Shown: positions 18,526-28,844, counted from the stretch's first letter. The stretch: 51,530 nucleotides of DNA from Pseudomonadales bacterium (GCA_028281605.1 JANQJO010000061.1:1-51530), one strand, 5' to 3'. Numbers and translations: made by a program. The notes: a model not told the origin generated them from the sequence alone.

Positions 18526-18544
18526 CCTGTTTGATTGCATGAGT

Positions 18545-20812
18545 TTAGGTGAAGCTAAAGGCCAATTTTTCCTCATCAAGCTCAATAGAGACTTCACCAC
18601 CACCGACTAAATTGCCAAATAACACTTCTTCAGCCAGCGGTTTTTTAATTTCATCTTGTATCAGCCGATTCATGGGTCTGGCCCCCATCTTTTTATCGTA
18701 ACCCTTAAGAGCCAACCAAGCTTTGGCTTCATCAGACACTTTAAGAGTCACTTTTTTATCATCCAACTGAGTTTGCAGCTGTGTCAGAAACTTCTCAACT
18801 ACATTTTTAACCACTTCCAGCTCCAGTGGTGCAAATTGCACAATGGCATCTAAACGGTTACGAAACTCAGGCGTGAAAAATTTCTTGATATACTCCATGC
18901 CATCGGTTGAGTGATCTTGTTGAGTAAAACCCATCGAAGCCCTGCTCATTTCTTCAGCGCCTGCGTTCGTGGTCATTATTAAAATAACATTACGAAAATC
19001 TGCTTTGCGCCCATTATTATCCGTCAAAGTACCATGGTCCATGACCTGCAACAGTAAGTTAAACACCTCTGAGTGCGCTTTCTCAATTTCATCCAACAAT
19101 AACACACAATACGGATGCTTAGTGATTGCCTCAGTCAGTAAACCTCCTTGATCATAACCAACATAACCAGGAGGCGCACCAATCAAACGCGAAACCGTAT
19201 GGCGTTCCATATATTCAGACATATCAAAACGTATCAGCTCAATGTTCATAGTATTAGCCAGCTGCGTGGTCAACTCCGTTTTACCCACCCCAGTAGGCCC
19301 AGCAAACAAAAAACACCCTACAGGTTTAGACGGCGACACCAAACCAGCCCTAGCCAATTTAATCGCTTTAGCCACAGTTTCAATCGCTTCATTTTGCCCA
19401 AAAACTGTCATTTTCAAGTTGCTATCCAACTTTTTCAAAGCTTCCTTATCTGAAGCAGAGACACCTTTAGCTGGAATACGGGCAATTTTTGCAACAATTT
19501 GTTCAATATCTGGAACGCTGATCACTTTTTTACGCTTGCTTGGAGGCTGCAACTGCTGAAAGGCACCAACCTCATCAATCACATCAATAGCTTTATCAGG
19601 CAAATGTCTATCATTGATGTACTTACCTGCCAACTCTGAAGCCGCATGTAAAGCCTTCTCGGTATAGCGAACATTATGATGTTGCTCAAAACGAGTTTTC
19701 AAACCTTTTAGAATTAAAAAGGTTGCTTCAATACTGGGCTCTTCAACATCAATCTTTTGAAAGCGACGTGCCAAAGCTCTATCTTTTTCAAAAATACCTC
19801 GATACTCTGCAAAAGTAGTCGAGCCAATGCACTTAATACCCCCTGAAGCTAACAATGGCTTAAGAAGATTAGAAGCATCCATGACACCACCGGAGGCAGC
19901 ACCCGCCCCAATAATAGTGTGAATTTCATCAATGAATAAAATAGCACGATCAGCTTTCTGCAATTCAGCCAACAATGCTTTAAAGCGTTTTTCAAAATCC
20001 CCTCGATACTTAGTTCCCGCCAGCAAGGCTCCTAAATCCATGGCATAAACGGTACTGCCTGCAATCGCTTCTGGCACCCGCTCCTCAACCAACATTTTGG
20101 CCAGGCCTTCGGCTATGGCCGTCTTACCCACACCCGGTTCACCCACCAACAAAGGATTATTTTTACGGCGTCGACACAGAATCTGTGAAGTTCTTAAAAT
20201 CTCGTCCTCACGCCCCACCAAAGGGTCTATTTTACCCAACACAGCCTGCTCATTCAGATTCGTCGCATACACCTCTAAAGGGCTTCTGGCAGGCGCCTCA
20301 GCACCCACTGGATCGTCTTCAGCCGGATGATCGTGTGCCCCCGGATCTACTTGATGTTGATGAGAATGTTCGTCTGATACTTTAGAAATACCGTGCGCAA
20401 TATAATTAACCACATCAATACGCGCAACACTCTGTTTTTTAAGAAAATAAACAGCTTGGCTTTCTTGCTCACTGAAGATAGCCACTAACACATTAGCCCC
20501 CGTCACCTCTTTTTTGCCCGAGGACTGAACATGAAAGACAGCTCGCTGCAACACACGTTGAAACCCTAAGGTAGGTTGGGTTTCTCTCTCAGTATCAGAA
20601 GCTGGAATTAAAGGCGTCGTTTCATCTACAAAATGGGTTAATTCAGACCGCAGGGCATCTAAGTTACTGCCACAAGCCTTTAGCACTCTCGCCGCGGAAT
20701 CATTATCTAATAATGCCAACAACAGATGTTCAACAGTCATATACTCATGACGCTTTGACCGGGCTTCTCTAAAGGCCAAGTTCAACGTTACTTCGAGATC
20801 TTTGCTCAACAT
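18545..20812 (-). CDS. clpA: ClpA, ATPase subunit of the ClpAP protease
   Basis: 755 residues, full length. The N-domain (residues 1-145) binds ClpS. Two AAA+ modules follow, with Walker A motifs GEPGVGKTA and GPTGVGKTE and Walker B IDEIHTI and LLLDEIEKAH. The pore segment is KYRGDFEKR and a second-module SEYMERHTVSRLIG is typical. It unfolds N-degron and ssrA substrates for ClpP. A His/Asp-rich linker (HSHQHQVDPGAHDHP...) after the N-domain is unusual, but its length is within the family range. Starts 34 bases after the clpS stop on the same strand, so it is probably co-transcribed with it. Confidence 0.98.
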   Translation of the reverse strand: MLSKDLEVTLNLAFREARSKRHEYMTVEHLLLALLDNDSAARVLKACGSNLDALRSELTHFVDETTPLIPASDTERETQPTLGFQRVLQRAVFHVQSSGKKEVTGANVLVAIFSEQESQAVYFLKKQSVARIDVVNYIAHGISKVSDEHSHQHQVDPGAHDHPAEDDPVGAEAPARSPLEVYATNLNEQAVLGKIDPLVGREDEILRTSQILCRRRKNNPLLVGEPGVGKTAIAEGLAKMLVEERVPEAIAGSTVYAMDLGALLAGTKYRGDFEKRFKALLAELQKADRAILFIDEIHTIIGAGAASGGVMDASNLLKPLLASGGIKCIGSTTFAEYRGIFEKDRALARRFQKIDVEEPSIEATFLILKGLKTRFEQHHNVRYTEKALHAASELAGKYINDRHLPDKAIDVIDEVGAFQQLQPPSKRKKVISVPDIEQIVAKIARIPAKGVSASDKEALKKLDSNLKMTVFGQNEAIETVAKAIKLARAGLVSPSKPVGCFLFAGPTGVGKTELTTQLANTMNIELIRFDMSEYMERHTVSRLIGAPPGYVGYDQGGLLTEAITKHPYCVLLLDEIEKAHSEVFNLLLQVMDHGTLTDNNGRKADFRNVILIMTTNAGAEEMSRASMGFTQQDHSTDGMEYIKKFFTPEFRNRLDAIVQFAPLELEVVKNVVEKFLTQLQTQLDDKKVTLKVSDEAKAWLALKGYDKKMGARPMNRLIQDEIKKPLAEEVLFGNLVGGGEVSIELDEEKLAFSFT

Positions 20813-20845
20813 CGTAGCTTACCTTCCTATCTAAAATGCCTATTG

Positions 20846-21214
20846 TTATGCTTGAGCTTGCTCAATTTCACACAGCAAAGGGTGCTGATTTTCTCGTGCC
20901 AGCTGATTCACCTGCGCTGCCTTGGTTTCGGCAATATCTTTGGTAAAAGTCCCACACACAGCTCTTCCCTTAGTGTGCACCGCAAGCATCACTTCCGTGG
21001 CTTGCTCTAAAGTCATGTTAAAAAATTTTTGCAGTACTGCTACTACAAAGTCCATGGGGGTAAAATCATCATTAACCATAATCACCGAATATTTTGGAGG
21101 TGGCCTAAGAACCGCTTGAGCTTCCTCGACTACCAAACCATCATCAAGTTCAACATCGGGATCATCGCTCCCCTCATGATTTAATGTTAGTTGAAAATAA
21201 TCAATTTTACTCAT
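20846..21214 (-). CDS. clpS: ClpS, N-degron adaptor for ClpA
   Basis: 122 residues. The core [19 protein letters not shown] contains the N-D-D substrate-pocket signature, and [20 protein letters not shown] is the second conserved block. The N-terminal 40 residues are acidic and disordered, as expected for the segment engaged by the ClpA pore. It selects proteins with Leu, Phe, Tyr or Trp N-termini, including those produced by the Bpt encoded nearby. First gene of a clpS-clpA unit. Confidence 0.97.
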   Translation of the reverse strand: MSKIDYFQLTLNHEGSDDPDVELDDGLVVEEAQAVLRPPPKYSVIMVNDDFTPMDFVVAVLQKFFNMTLEQATEVMLAVHTKGRAVCGTFTKDIAETKAAQVNQLARENQHPLLCEIEQAQA

Positions 21215-21828
21215 AAGAAGAACCTATAACGACTAAACTTTTGTATTTAATAGTATTTAATGACACATTTTGCGTAGAGTATACAAACAATTCGAATAGC
21301 ACACTGTTACCCCCCAGTTACACTTTGTTCTAGCAGCAACCAGACCATCTTAAAATTTAAGACAACAAAAACTTTGTGTATACCAATCTCATGTTACACC
21401 AACAGATATAGTAAGCTACCATAAAAGACACTCAATACTTAAGAACTACACTCATTGTCGCCTGAAATCAGAAAACAAGCGGCCGTATTGAAAACAAATT
21501 GTACAAAAAAATAACTTCTTTACAAGAAAACCAATTCAAAAACAATGAAATACTTGACTATTTGCTTCCAATATACGACAGTTGAAGCGGTGGCTAAGGC
21601 TCACAGTCTAACCCCCCCTGAGCAACTTAGGTATGGGTTTTGGCAAGCCTTAAGGCACTATACTCAGTATTAACTCAGTACTCAGCTCATAAGGGTATTG
21701 CGAGCAATATTGAAAGGGGGTATCAACAGGCTTTGCTTGTTGTTAAAGAAACAATAACAATCCGATGTGGGTGCGAGATTAAGGGTGCAAATAGCACTTA
21801 CAAGCGTTTTCACCCGGAGGTAATTGTT
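21215..21828. other. 614-bp intergenic region between clpS and cspD
   Basis: No convincing gene. An in-frame extension of cspD upstream to 21640 reads as non-family protein and lacks a ribosome site. The half next to cspD contains G- and C-runs (CCCCCC near 21611, GGGGG near 21716) and looks like a long structured leader; cold-shock genes often have long 5' untranslated leaders, but I cannot place the promoter. The half next to clpS is AT-rich and should carry its promoter. Confidence 0.5.
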
Positions 21829-22158
21829 ATGGCAAAAGGTACTGTTAAGTGGTTTAACAATGCCAAAGGATATGGCTTTATTATTCCTGACGATGGAAAG
21901 GATGATTTATTTGTACATTATACCTACATCGAAATGGAAGGCTACAGAACTCTTAAAGCCGGACAGCGAGTTGCTTATGACACTCAAGAAGCACCGAAAG
22001 GACTGCACGCTGTCAATATCAGCATTATCATGCAAGACTCAGATTCATCCTCAGAGTCCCTAGGCATTGCTCCTAAAACAACAGAAGTACAAGACATACC
22101 TGTAAATAAACCTATAGAGAGTCAAGGACCCACGCCACAAGTGGTCGAAACAGCTTAA
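21829..22158 (+). CDS. cspD: Cold-shock-domain protein, CspD-like
   Basis: 109 residues from the ATG at 21829, preceded by a clear CGGAGG. KGTVKWFNNAKGYGFI is RNP1, and DDLFVHYTYIEMEGYRTLKAGQ covers RNP2 and the CspD-specific stretch. Residues beyond about 70 form a low-complexity Ser/Pro/Thr tail, longer than E. coli CspD (74 residues). It binds single-stranded nucleic acid; E. coli CspD inhibits replication in stationary phase. Its place between clpS and icd is the usual one. Confidence 0.92.
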   Translation: MAKGTVKWFNNAKGYGFIIPDDGKDDLFVHYTYIEMEGYRTLKAGQRVAYDTQEAPKGLHAVNISIIMQDSDSSSESLGIAPKTTEVQDIPVNKPIESQGPTPQVVETA

Positions 22159-22178
22159 TCTTTACTCTCTATTATTAT

Positions 22179-22202
22179 GCTGCATCACCAATGTGGTGCA
22201 GC
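22179..22202. terminator. Hairpin between convergent cspD and icd
   Basis: GCTGCATCAC and GTGGTGCAGC pair over ten positions with one G-T wobble and a four-base loop, 20 bases after the cspD stop. There is no T-run immediately after, so it may be a weak or bidirectional terminator or an mRNA-stabilising hairpin. Confidence 0.45.
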
Positions 22203-22301
22203 CGCTGTATACTCCCAAGGGGGTGCAATAAGCCCCGCCCATTCTTCTTGCTGAATGGATGAATTTTATTGCTCCATCTCCAGCATACTGTATAATTAGC
22301 T

Positions 22302-23567
22302 TCAAATACCCTCCATATGACTGATCACAGCTTCACCAAATTCAGAGCACTTTAACAAGGTAGCATCCGGCATTAATCGTTCAAAATCATAAGTGACTGT
22401 TTTCGCTTCAATAGCACCTTGTACACCTTTAATGATCAAATCAGCAGCTTCCAACCACCCTATATGGCGCAGCATCATCTCAGCTGACAAAATTAAAGAG
22501 CCAGGATTGACCTTATCCTGACCTGCATACTTAGGTGCCGTACCATGAGTTGCCTCAAACACAGCAACACTACCACCAATGTTAGCCCCAGGAGCAATAC
22601 CAATCCCTCCAACCTCTGCTGCCAAAGCATCAGAAATATAATCTCCATTAAGATTTAGCGTTGCAATTACGCTGTACTCTTCAGGCCTCATCAAAATTTG
22701 TTGCAGAAATGCATCAGCAATGACATCTTTGATCACAATATCTTGGCCCGTTTTTGGATTAGCCATGATATGCCAAGGCCCCCCCTCCAAAGGCTCGGCA
22801 TTAAACCTTTCGCGTGCGAGCTCATAGCCCCACTCTTTAAAAGCGCCTTCCGTGTACTTCATGATATTACCTTTATGCACCAAGGTCACAGAGTCACGCT
22901 CATTATCGATAGCATATTGAATAGCTTTGCGCACCAATCTTTTAGTGCCCTCTTCTGAAACAGGTTTAATACCAATACCACATTGCTCAGAAAACCGAAT
23001 CTGCGTGACCCCCATCTCCTCTTGCAAAAAGCGGATAAGCTTAATAGCACCCTCACTGTCCGCTTCCCACTCAATACCTGCATAAATATCTTCAGAGTTT
23101 TCTCTAAAAATAACCATATCTGTTTTCTCTGGACACACCACCGGACTGGGCACCCCTGTAAACCAAGTTACTGGCCTGACACACACATATAAATCTAGTT
23201 TTTGCCTGAGCGCAACATTCAAAGACCGAATACCTCCACCCACAGGCGTAGTTAACGGCCCTTTAATGGCCACCAAGTACTCCGAAAGTGCTTCAAGCGT
23301 TTCATCCGGCATCCAAATATCAGGCCCATAAACACGAGTAGCCTTTTCACCACAATAAATTTCCATCCAAGCGATACAACGGCGTGCCCCATAGGCTTTT
23401 TCCACCGCGGCATTAATAACGTTAAGTGTAACAGGAGTAATATCAACCCCAATACCATCTCCCTCTATATAAGGTACAACTGGATGGTTAGGTACATTTA
23501 AAGACAAATCAGCATTGACGGTTATTTTTTCGCCATCAGTAGGGGGAGTAATTTTTTGATACCCCAT
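22302..23567 (-). CDS. icd: Isocitrate dehydrogenase, NADP-dependent
   Basis: 421 residues, close to the 416 of E. coli Icd. [20 protein letters not shown] contains the substrate-binding serine that AceK phosphorylates in enterics, and [32 protein letters not shown] and [11 protein letters not shown] are conserved substrate, metal and cofactor segments. It decarboxylates isocitrate to 2-oxoglutarate in the TCA cycle, competing with the isocitrate lyase encoded at 39610. AGGAG lies 11 bases upstream of the ATG. Confidence 0.97.
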   Translation of the reverse strand: MGYQKITPPTDGEKITVNADLSLNVPNHPVVPYIEGDGIGVDITPVTLNVINAAVEKAYGARRCIAWMEIYCGEKATRVYGPDIWMPDETLEALSEYLVAIKGPLTTPVGGGIRSLNVALRQKLDLYVCVRPVTWFTGVPSPVVCPEKTDMVIFRENSEDIYAGIEWEADSEGAIKLIRFLQEEMGVTQIRFSEQCGIGIKPVSEEGTKRLVRKAIQYAIDNERDSVTLVHKGNIMKYTEGAFKEWGYELARERFNAEPLEGGPWHIMANPKTGQDIVIKDVIADAFLQQILMRPEEYSVIATLNLNGDYISDALAAEVGGIGIAPGANIGGSVAVFEATHGTAPKYAGQDKVNPGSLILSAEMMLRHIGWLEAADLIIKGVQGAIEAKTVTYDFERLMPDATLLKCSEFGEAVISHMEGI

Positions 23568-23796
23568 AGGGTCTGGACTCCTCTTAAAAACTCAGTCATA
23601 TTTAACATTGAACCCGTTAACAGAAGATGATATTAACCTCAAAAAGCGGCTCATCCAACTGCTGAACAAATCCTTAAACCTATTTACTCATTACAGTAGA
23701 GTATTATAGGCCTTACCGATAAGATATGCCGAAAAACCGTTACCCACTCGTAACAGACGGGGGAAAAGCCTCTTCATCATCGACCACTTCTCTCTA

Positions 23797-24124
23797 CTTA
23801 CATTGCACCAGAGCAATACGGGTGCCATAACCAGCTGTCTTACACATATCATAGACAGTCAAAGCAACAACACTGACAGCCATGAGAGCTTCAATCTCAA
23901 TCCCAATAGACACATTAGTTTCGACAACAAGCAATCAGCCATAAGACTCCTTCATCTCTATTAAGTTCAAACTCTATACTCATATGAGACAGTGACACTG
24001 CATGATAAAACGAGTCAAGGTATTTGTTTATCAACTTGTATACCTGCAATGTGTTCGGTATTCAGCACATCCCCTTTTTTCAATCCATCTTCAAGCAGCA
24101 ATTTAAAAACGGTTTGGCCTACAA
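23797..24124 (-). pseudogene. moaC: moaC remnant (cyclic pyranopterin monophosphate synthase)
   Basis: Read on the minus strand, a first segment gives LLLEDGLKKGDVLNTEHIAG-IQVDK, matching the MoaC stretch around G-D-V...A-x-I-A-G-I-Q. A frame change then gives LSHMSIEFELNRDEGV, and a second change gives SIGIEIEALMAVSVVALTVY-DMCK, the MoaC block usually written [22 protein letters not shown]. Stops and at least two frame changes lie between. The N-terminal third is missing where palindromic element B is found (24127-24177). The gene cannot make MoaC, so molybdenum cofactor synthesis is lost unless another copy exists. Confidence 0.85.
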
Positions 24125-24126
24125 TC

Positions 24127-24177
24127 AATTTTGAGCGGATGCATGTTTGAGCACAGCGAGTTCAGAAGCGACAAATG
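24127..24177. repeat. Palindromic miniature element family B, core fragment
   Basis: Carries the core GAGCGGATGCATGTTTGAGC followed by ACAGCGAGTTCAGAAGCGA, nearly identical to the centre of the copies at 34966-35070 and 39478-39580, but without their long inverted arms. It joins the truncated end of the moaC remnant and extends into the apparent 5' extension of mnmA. Confidence 0.85.
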
Positions 24178-24231
24178 TTAAAGTTATTTCGTGCACGTTC
24201 CCAGTCAGCTCCTACTATAAAACGTGATACA

Positions 24232-25353
24232 ATGGAGTCTTTTTCACCACAAGATACGGGCCAAACATCCCCCATGAAAGTCATCACAGGATTATCAGGC
24301 GGCGTCGACTCATCAGTCAGCGCCCTCCTCCTGCTCGAACAAGGCTACGAAGTCGAAGGTCTATTCATGAAAAACTGGGATGAAGACGACAACACCGAAT
24401 ACTGCACAGCTCTACAAGACTTCGAAGACGCCAGTAAAGTTGCTGAAACACTGGGTATCCCCCTACACACCGCTAACTTCGCAACTGAATATTGGGACCG
24501 GGTTTTTGAGCATTTTCTAGCCGAATACAAAGCGGGCCGCACTCCTAATCCCGATGTCTTATGCAATAAAGAAATCAAATTCAAAGTATTCTTAGACTAC
24601 GCCAAACATTTAGGTGCCAAGCGCATTGCAACCGGTCACTACGCTCGTATCCAACGACACCCAAGCTCAACCCACTTATACAAAGGCTTAGACCCACAAA
24701 AAGACCAATCCTACTTTCTACACCAACTCACACAAGAGCAACTCTCAAACAGCTTATTTCCTTTAGGCAAGCTGCAAAAAAGTGACGTCCGCGCCATTGC
24801 TCGACGCGCACAATTAACCAATGCCAACAAAAAAGACAGTACCGGCATCTGCTTTATTGGAGAACGCCGCTTTCAAGATTTTCTAGCTCGCTATTTTCCC
24901 AATCAGCCAGGTAATATTGTATCCACAGAAGGTCATACGCTTGGAGAACACAACGGACTGATGTATTATACTATCGGTCAACGCCAAGGGCTTGGTATCG
25001 GCGGTGTCGCCAAACATCCCGAGAAAGCTTGGTATGTAGTTGAGAAAAAAATTCAGGAAAATCTTTTAGTCGTTGCTCAAGGGCTCGATCATCCTGCCTT
25101 GTATCACAACAATTTACAAGCTACAAAAGCTCACTGGATGATAGAACCTGTACACAACGAATTTAACTGTTCAGCCAAAATACGTTATCGACAAGCAGAC
25201 CAAGATTGTACGGTACATATAGATCAACACAATATACTGCAAGTTCAATTTCGAACACCACAAAGAGCGGTCACACCAGGACAATATATTGTTTTTTACG
25301 ATCAAGACCACTGCCTAGGCGGAGCCACCATTAAGGAAGCCACATGCACTTAG
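24232..25353 (+). CDS. mnmA: tRNA 2-thiouridylase MnmA
   Basis: About 373 residues. The P-loop [20 protein letters not shown], the [11 protein letters not shown] segment, [11 protein letters not shown] with the first catalytic Cys, and [14 protein letters not shown] with the second are all present. It thiolates U34 of Lys, Glu and Gln tRNAs using sulfur relayed from IscS. The frame opens at 24175, but those codons belong to repeat B; ATG 24232 or ATG 24274 ([10 protein letters not shown], nearest the family start) is more likely, and neither has a good ribosome site. Its stop overlaps the purB start by 10 bases; hflD, usually between them, is absent. Confidence 0.95.
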   Translation: MESFSPQDTGQTSPMKVITGLSGGVDSSVSALLLLEQGYEVEGLFMKNWDEDDNTEYCTALQDFEDASKVAETLGIPLHTANFATEYWDRVFEHFLAEYKAGRTPNPDVLCNKEIKFKVFLDYAKHLGAKRIATGHYARIQRHPSSTHLYKGLDPQKDQSYFLHQLTQEQLSNSLFPLGKLQKSDVRAIARRAQLTNANKKDSTGICFIGERRFQDFLARYFPNQPGNIVSTEGHTLGEHNGLMYYTIGQRQGLGIGGVAKHPEKAWYVVEKKIQENLLVVAQGLDHPALYHNNLQATKAHWMIEPVHNEFNCSAKIRYRQADQDCTVHIDQHNILQVQFRTPQRAVTPGQYIVFYDQDHCLGGATIKEATCT

Positions 25354-26711
25354 ACACTCTAACCGCTATCTCTCCCATTGACGGACGTTACCGCAACAAA
25401 ACAGCCGAGTTAAGCCAATACTTTAGCGAATACGCTTTAATTAAGTATCGATTACAGGTAGAGGTTAAGTGGCTACAGTTTTTAACTGAGCAAAAAGAAA
25501 TGCGCGACATTCCCAAGCTATCAGCAACAGCCCACACAATACTCGAAACACTATTAAAGGACTTTGACCTTAAGCAAGCCGAACACGTCAAAATCATTGA
25601 ACAAACCACTAACCATGACGTCAAAGCCATCGAATATTATCTCAAACAAGCTATAGAACAAAACGAAGAGTTAAACAAACTAAAAGAATTCGTACATTTT
25701 GGTTGTACCTCAGAAGACATCAACAATATCACCTACAGCCTGATGCTCTCAGATGCCAGAAAAGTACTACTTTTACCGGCAATGGAAAAACTTTGCGACA
25801 CCTTAGGCGAACTGTCTGAACAAACTGCCGATAAAGCACTACTGTCCCGAACTCACGGACAAGCCGCCTCCCCCACTACTATGGGCAAAGAAATCGCTAA
25901 CTTTGTCTATCGTCTACAAAGGCAAATCGGACAACTTTGCGAGGTCCCCATTTTAGCTAAAATGAATGGGGCCGTGGGCAACTACAATGCCCACACAGTT
26001 GCCTACCCTAACATAGATTGGCCTACCAAAGCCAAAGCCTTTATTGAACAACTCAATCTACAATACAATCCTTTTACCACACAAATAGAACCTCATGATT
26101 ACATCGCAGAATTTTTACAAGTGATCATGCGCTTCAATACCATCTTAACCGATTTAAACCGAGACTTATGGGGCTATATTTCACTAAACTATTTCTCCCA
26201 GAAAACGCGCCCTGGTGAAGTCGGCTCATCGACTATGCCTCATAAAGTGAACCCTATTGATTTTGAAAATTCCGAAGGCAACCTAGGCATCGCTAACAGC
26301 CTTATGCAACACCTAGCTAACAAGCTGCCTATTTCCCGCTTTCAAAGAGATCTGACCGACTCAACCGTACTACGAAACTTAGGAGTCGGTTTGGCACACA
26401 GCATTCTAGCTTATCAATCCACTTGTAAAGGGCTACACTCATTGACACTCAATGAAGAAGCCTTACTCGATGATCTATCTAATAACTGGGCCATCATAGC
26501 CGAGCCCATACAAACCGTGATGAGACGCTACGGCATCAAACAACCTTACGAAAAACTAAAAGAACTCACACAAGGCAAACAGATCGATAAAGCGGCAGTA
26601 CATCAATTCATTCATGGCTTAACACTGCCCCAGTCAGTCAAAGAACAACTTCTTCAGCTCACACCTGAAAACTACACAGGTTACGCTAAGTCACAGACTC
26701 TTACTTTGTAA
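25344..26711 (+). CDS. purB: Adenylosuccinate lyase
   Basis: 455 residues, standard for the gammaproteobacterial form. The fumarase-superfamily signature is [21 protein letters not shown], and [14 protein letters not shown] and [11 protein letters not shown] are the other catalytic-site blocks. It removes fumarate from SAICAR and adenylosuccinate in purine synthesis. An AAGGA lies seven bases before its ATG, within the end of mnmA, so the two are translationally coupled. No hairpin with a T-run is visible after the stop. Confidence 0.97.
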   Translation: MHLDTLTAISPIDGRYRNKTAELSQYFSEYALIKYRLQVEVKWLQFLTEQKEMRDIPKLSATAHTILETLLKDFDLKQAEHVKIIEQTTNHDVKAIEYYLKQAIEQNEELNKLKEFVHFGCTSEDINNITYSLMLSDARKVLLLPAMEKLCDTLGELSEQTADKALLSRTHGQAASPTTMGKEIANFVYRLQRQIGQLCEVPILAKMNGAVGNYNAHTVAYPNIDWPTKAKAFIEQLNLQYNPFTTQIEPHDYIAEFLQVIMRFNTILTDLNRDLWGYISLNYFSQKTRPGEVGSSTMPHKVNPIDFENSEGNLGIANSLMQHLANKLPISRFQRDLTDSTVLRNLGVGLAHSILAYQSTCKGLHSLTLNEEALLDDLSNNWAIIAEPIQTVMRRYGIKQPYEKLKELTQGKQIDKAAVHQFIHGLTLPQSVKEQLLQLTPENYTGYAKSQTLTL

Positions 26712-26920
26712 AAAAAATTTCGCAACAAAACTCACAAACAACATTCATACAACATAACGCTACCATTTAACATACCAAAGGCATTAAAGACTTTTCCTGA
26801 TTAACAGATCACTTAGAATTAACACCTCATTGACAAGACTAAAAACTCTATCAATCTTGTTTTGGCAAGCGGACAATGATAAAACATTAAATAAAATCAT
26901 TATTCAGGAAAAGCACCACG

Positions 26921-27865
26921 ATGTTACCTAGGCGTCAGAAATTCAAATTAAAAAACCACTCACTATCAGCGTTAACGACTCATCAAAAGCAGGACAATAA
27001 ACCCTCTTTTGTTTTTCTGCATGGCTTACCTAGCTCAGCAGAATTATGGCGCCCAGTTTTATACCACTTAGCCAAAGAAGGATATCACACCCTAGCTCTT
27101 GACCTACCAGGCTGCGGACAAACTACAAGCCATACCAAAGAGCATGCTACCTTTAACCAGGCACTCAATCTCATTCAAAAATGGATCGAACAACAATCAC
27201 TTGATCAGGTTTGGTGGGTTGGACATCATATAGGAGCCTCCTTAGCCATACAAGCGGCTAAACATTTAGCCTCAATAACAGCACGAGTGACTATTAATAG
27301 CCCACCCCTAGAAACATTCTGGCCCACTAAAGCCTTAGCTCTATTAGAAAAATGCATCGACTTAGGGATTTTAGAAACTTGCGCCAAATATAAATTAGTG
27401 CCAAATTTTATTATACGGCACTCAATTCACAAAAGTTTTCATCAAATTAAAAAGTTAGACAACTACACTGAAAAGAAAGTATTCTGGAATGAAAAAATAC
27501 ACTACCCATTAAGGCTCCAAGAATTTTCCGAACTAATCAAGTCATCACTGGCACTCTATGAATCTAAACAACTGATGGGTACAGACAAACTAAACTGTCC
27601 GTTACAACTCATTGACAGCCATAGTGGTCAGCAAAATTATTCAGAGCAATCAGAACAAATAGAAGGTATCAGACAAATAGCACCCTCACTTGAAGTAAAT
27701 ATCACTCGATGCAAAAGTGCTTTTATGCCACTGGAACTCCCAAAGATATTTACCAATACCTTATTATCTTGGACCGAGGATAATAACAAACAAGAAGCAC
27801 AACAAGAAAACAATGAGTCTTCCCACCCAAACCCAAAACCTTTAGGCTCACTGCATTCGGCATAA
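26921..27865 (+). CDS. Alpha/beta-hydrolase-fold protein lacking the catalytic triad
   Basis: 314 residues. The fold is clear: FVFLHGLPSSAELWRPVL (HG oxyanion strand), LALDLPGCGQT, and VWWVGHHIGASLAIQAA, the nucleophile elbow. The elbow should read G-x-S-x-G; here it is G101-H-H-I-G105, with His at the nucleophile position, not Ser, Cys or Asp. The usual G-H-F...E-x-P histidine segment near the C-terminus reads S-A-F-M-P-L-E-L-P (residues 266-274), so the catalytic His is Ala267. Both changes suggest a non-hydrolytic pseudoenzyme or a new chemistry. The frame is intact, with AGGAA before the ATG, so it is not simply decayed. It stands alone, 209 bases after purB. Confidence 0.8.
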   Translation: MLPRRQKFKLKNHSLSALTTHQKQDNKPSFVFLHGLPSSAELWRPVLYHLAKEGYHTLALDLPGCGQTTSHTKEHATFNQALNLIQKWIEQQSLDQVWWVGHHIGASLAIQAAKHLASITARVTINSPPLETFWPTKALALLEKCIDLGILETCAKYKLVPNFIIRHSIHKSFHQIKKLDNYTEKKVFWNEKIHYPLRLQEFSELIKSSLALYESKQLMGTDKLNCPLQLIDSHSGQQNYSEQSEQIEGIRQIAPSLEVNITRCKSAFMPLELPKIFTNTLLSWTEDNNKQEAQQENNESSHPNPKPLGSLHSA

Positions 27866-28390
27866 TTTCAACAATCGCTACCCAACACCAGCTTTCATTG
27901 ACTCGCTTGATTCTATCATAAGCGTATCGGGCCAATTATTCCGCAATCTTCAACCGGCATAGCCATTGAACTCTAACCACACTCGCAGGGCGTGGTTTCT
28001 TACATTACCGTGAAAATGCAATTTTCATCACCTAGGATGGCGCTTATTGCATCGCTCATGGCTGTTTTTAATGAAAATGGGAAAATGGAAAGTGTGTTCA
28101 AAAATTAGATAGAGAAACATAAGGAATGACTATAGGTTGTTCTTCAGCCCAAACTTATCAAATTAAGTCAATTTTCAATCAACTGTTTTGATGAGGCGAA
28201 TAAGCCAATGGCCTTCAATCCTAAACATATACCAAATCATAATAATCGGTTAATATCAGAGATTCATATTTTATATGCAGATATTTAGAGTCTACATTCT
28301 CACAGGCTAGCAAGATCCATAGCAATACGAACACTAATGCTAACAAAGCCAACCAAAGGATGCCAATAAAGAGCCATAGGAGGTTTAATA
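27866..28390. other. 525-bp region with a solo repeat and no gene
   Basis: No ORF with family similarity on either strand. It contains the second copy of the ISAs1-associated 60-bp repeat (28005-28064). The last 20 bases hold a perfect AGGAGG site (28379-28384) serving the gene at 28391. Confidence 0.6.
28005..28064 (+). repeat. 60-bp repeat, probable ISAs1-type end (copy 2)
   Basis: Same length and the same conserved blocks as 505-564: TTACCGTGAAAAT at the start, TTTTCATCAC in the middle, and ATCGCTCATGGCTG at the end. No transposase remnant is nearby, so this looks like a solo end or a short mobile fragment. Confidence 0.55.
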
Positions 28391-28774
28391 ATGTCTGAGA
28401 CATCAGTCGTACCAAGCAACATATCGACCCCACTAGAATCTTCGAAAGATCCACTTAGCAAAATGGTGGAAATTGCAAAAGACAAAGATCTTGCTGATCC
28501 TGACAAAGAGAAACTGATTGCCTACGCACAAAAAAAGTTCGCTAATAGGCGGCGTATGGCCTACATAGCATTAGCAGCCATAATCACATCGTTAGCTTTG
28601 CTTTTCATCGCAGCTTTCATCGATGGGTTTAGTGAATGTGTTAAAACCGAAAAGTGCACTGGCGTTCTTGAGGCAATAAGTACAAATCAAACATTGATAG
28701 CATGGATCGAAGGGTTTTTGACATCAATTGTTGCGGCTTATTATGGGGTTTCTGCTTGGCGTCCAGCAAGTTAA
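28391..28774 (+). CDS. Small two-helix membrane protein
   Basis: 127 residues. A polar, Ser/Lys-rich N-terminus of about 55 residues is followed by a transmembrane helix (YIALAAIITSLALLFIAAFI), a short loop with two Cys (SECVKTEKCTG) that could form a periplasmic disulfide, and a second hydrophobic helix (WIEGFLTSIVAAYYGVSAW). No family recognised. The AGGAGG ribosome site is optimal, and a rho-independent terminator lies 70 bases after the stop, so it is probably a monocistronic, well-expressed gene. Confidence 0.7.
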   Translation: MSETSVVPSNISTPLESSKDPLSKMVEIAKDKDLADPDKEKLIAYAQKKFANRRRMAYIALAAIITSLALLFIAAFIDGFSECVKTEKCTGVLEAISTNQTLIAWIEGFLTSIVAAYYGVSAWRPAS

Positions 28775-28844
28775 AGAGCAGTACTTTCTGACTCTTACCG
28801 GATTTACCGTGGTTTGTAAGTTTACTTGATTTTTCCTCATATCG

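Noticed and set aside
19148..19559. Two plus-strand frames opposite clpA
   Set aside because: Antisense to conserved clpA Walker and sensor regions; no independent similarity.
21640..21828. In-frame extension of cspD
   Set aside because: No family resemblance; CGGAGG precedes the ATG at 21829.
24175..24231. In-frame extension of mnmA to 24175
   Set aside because: Its first codons lie at the end of a repeat B fragment, and MnmA similarity begins at 24274.
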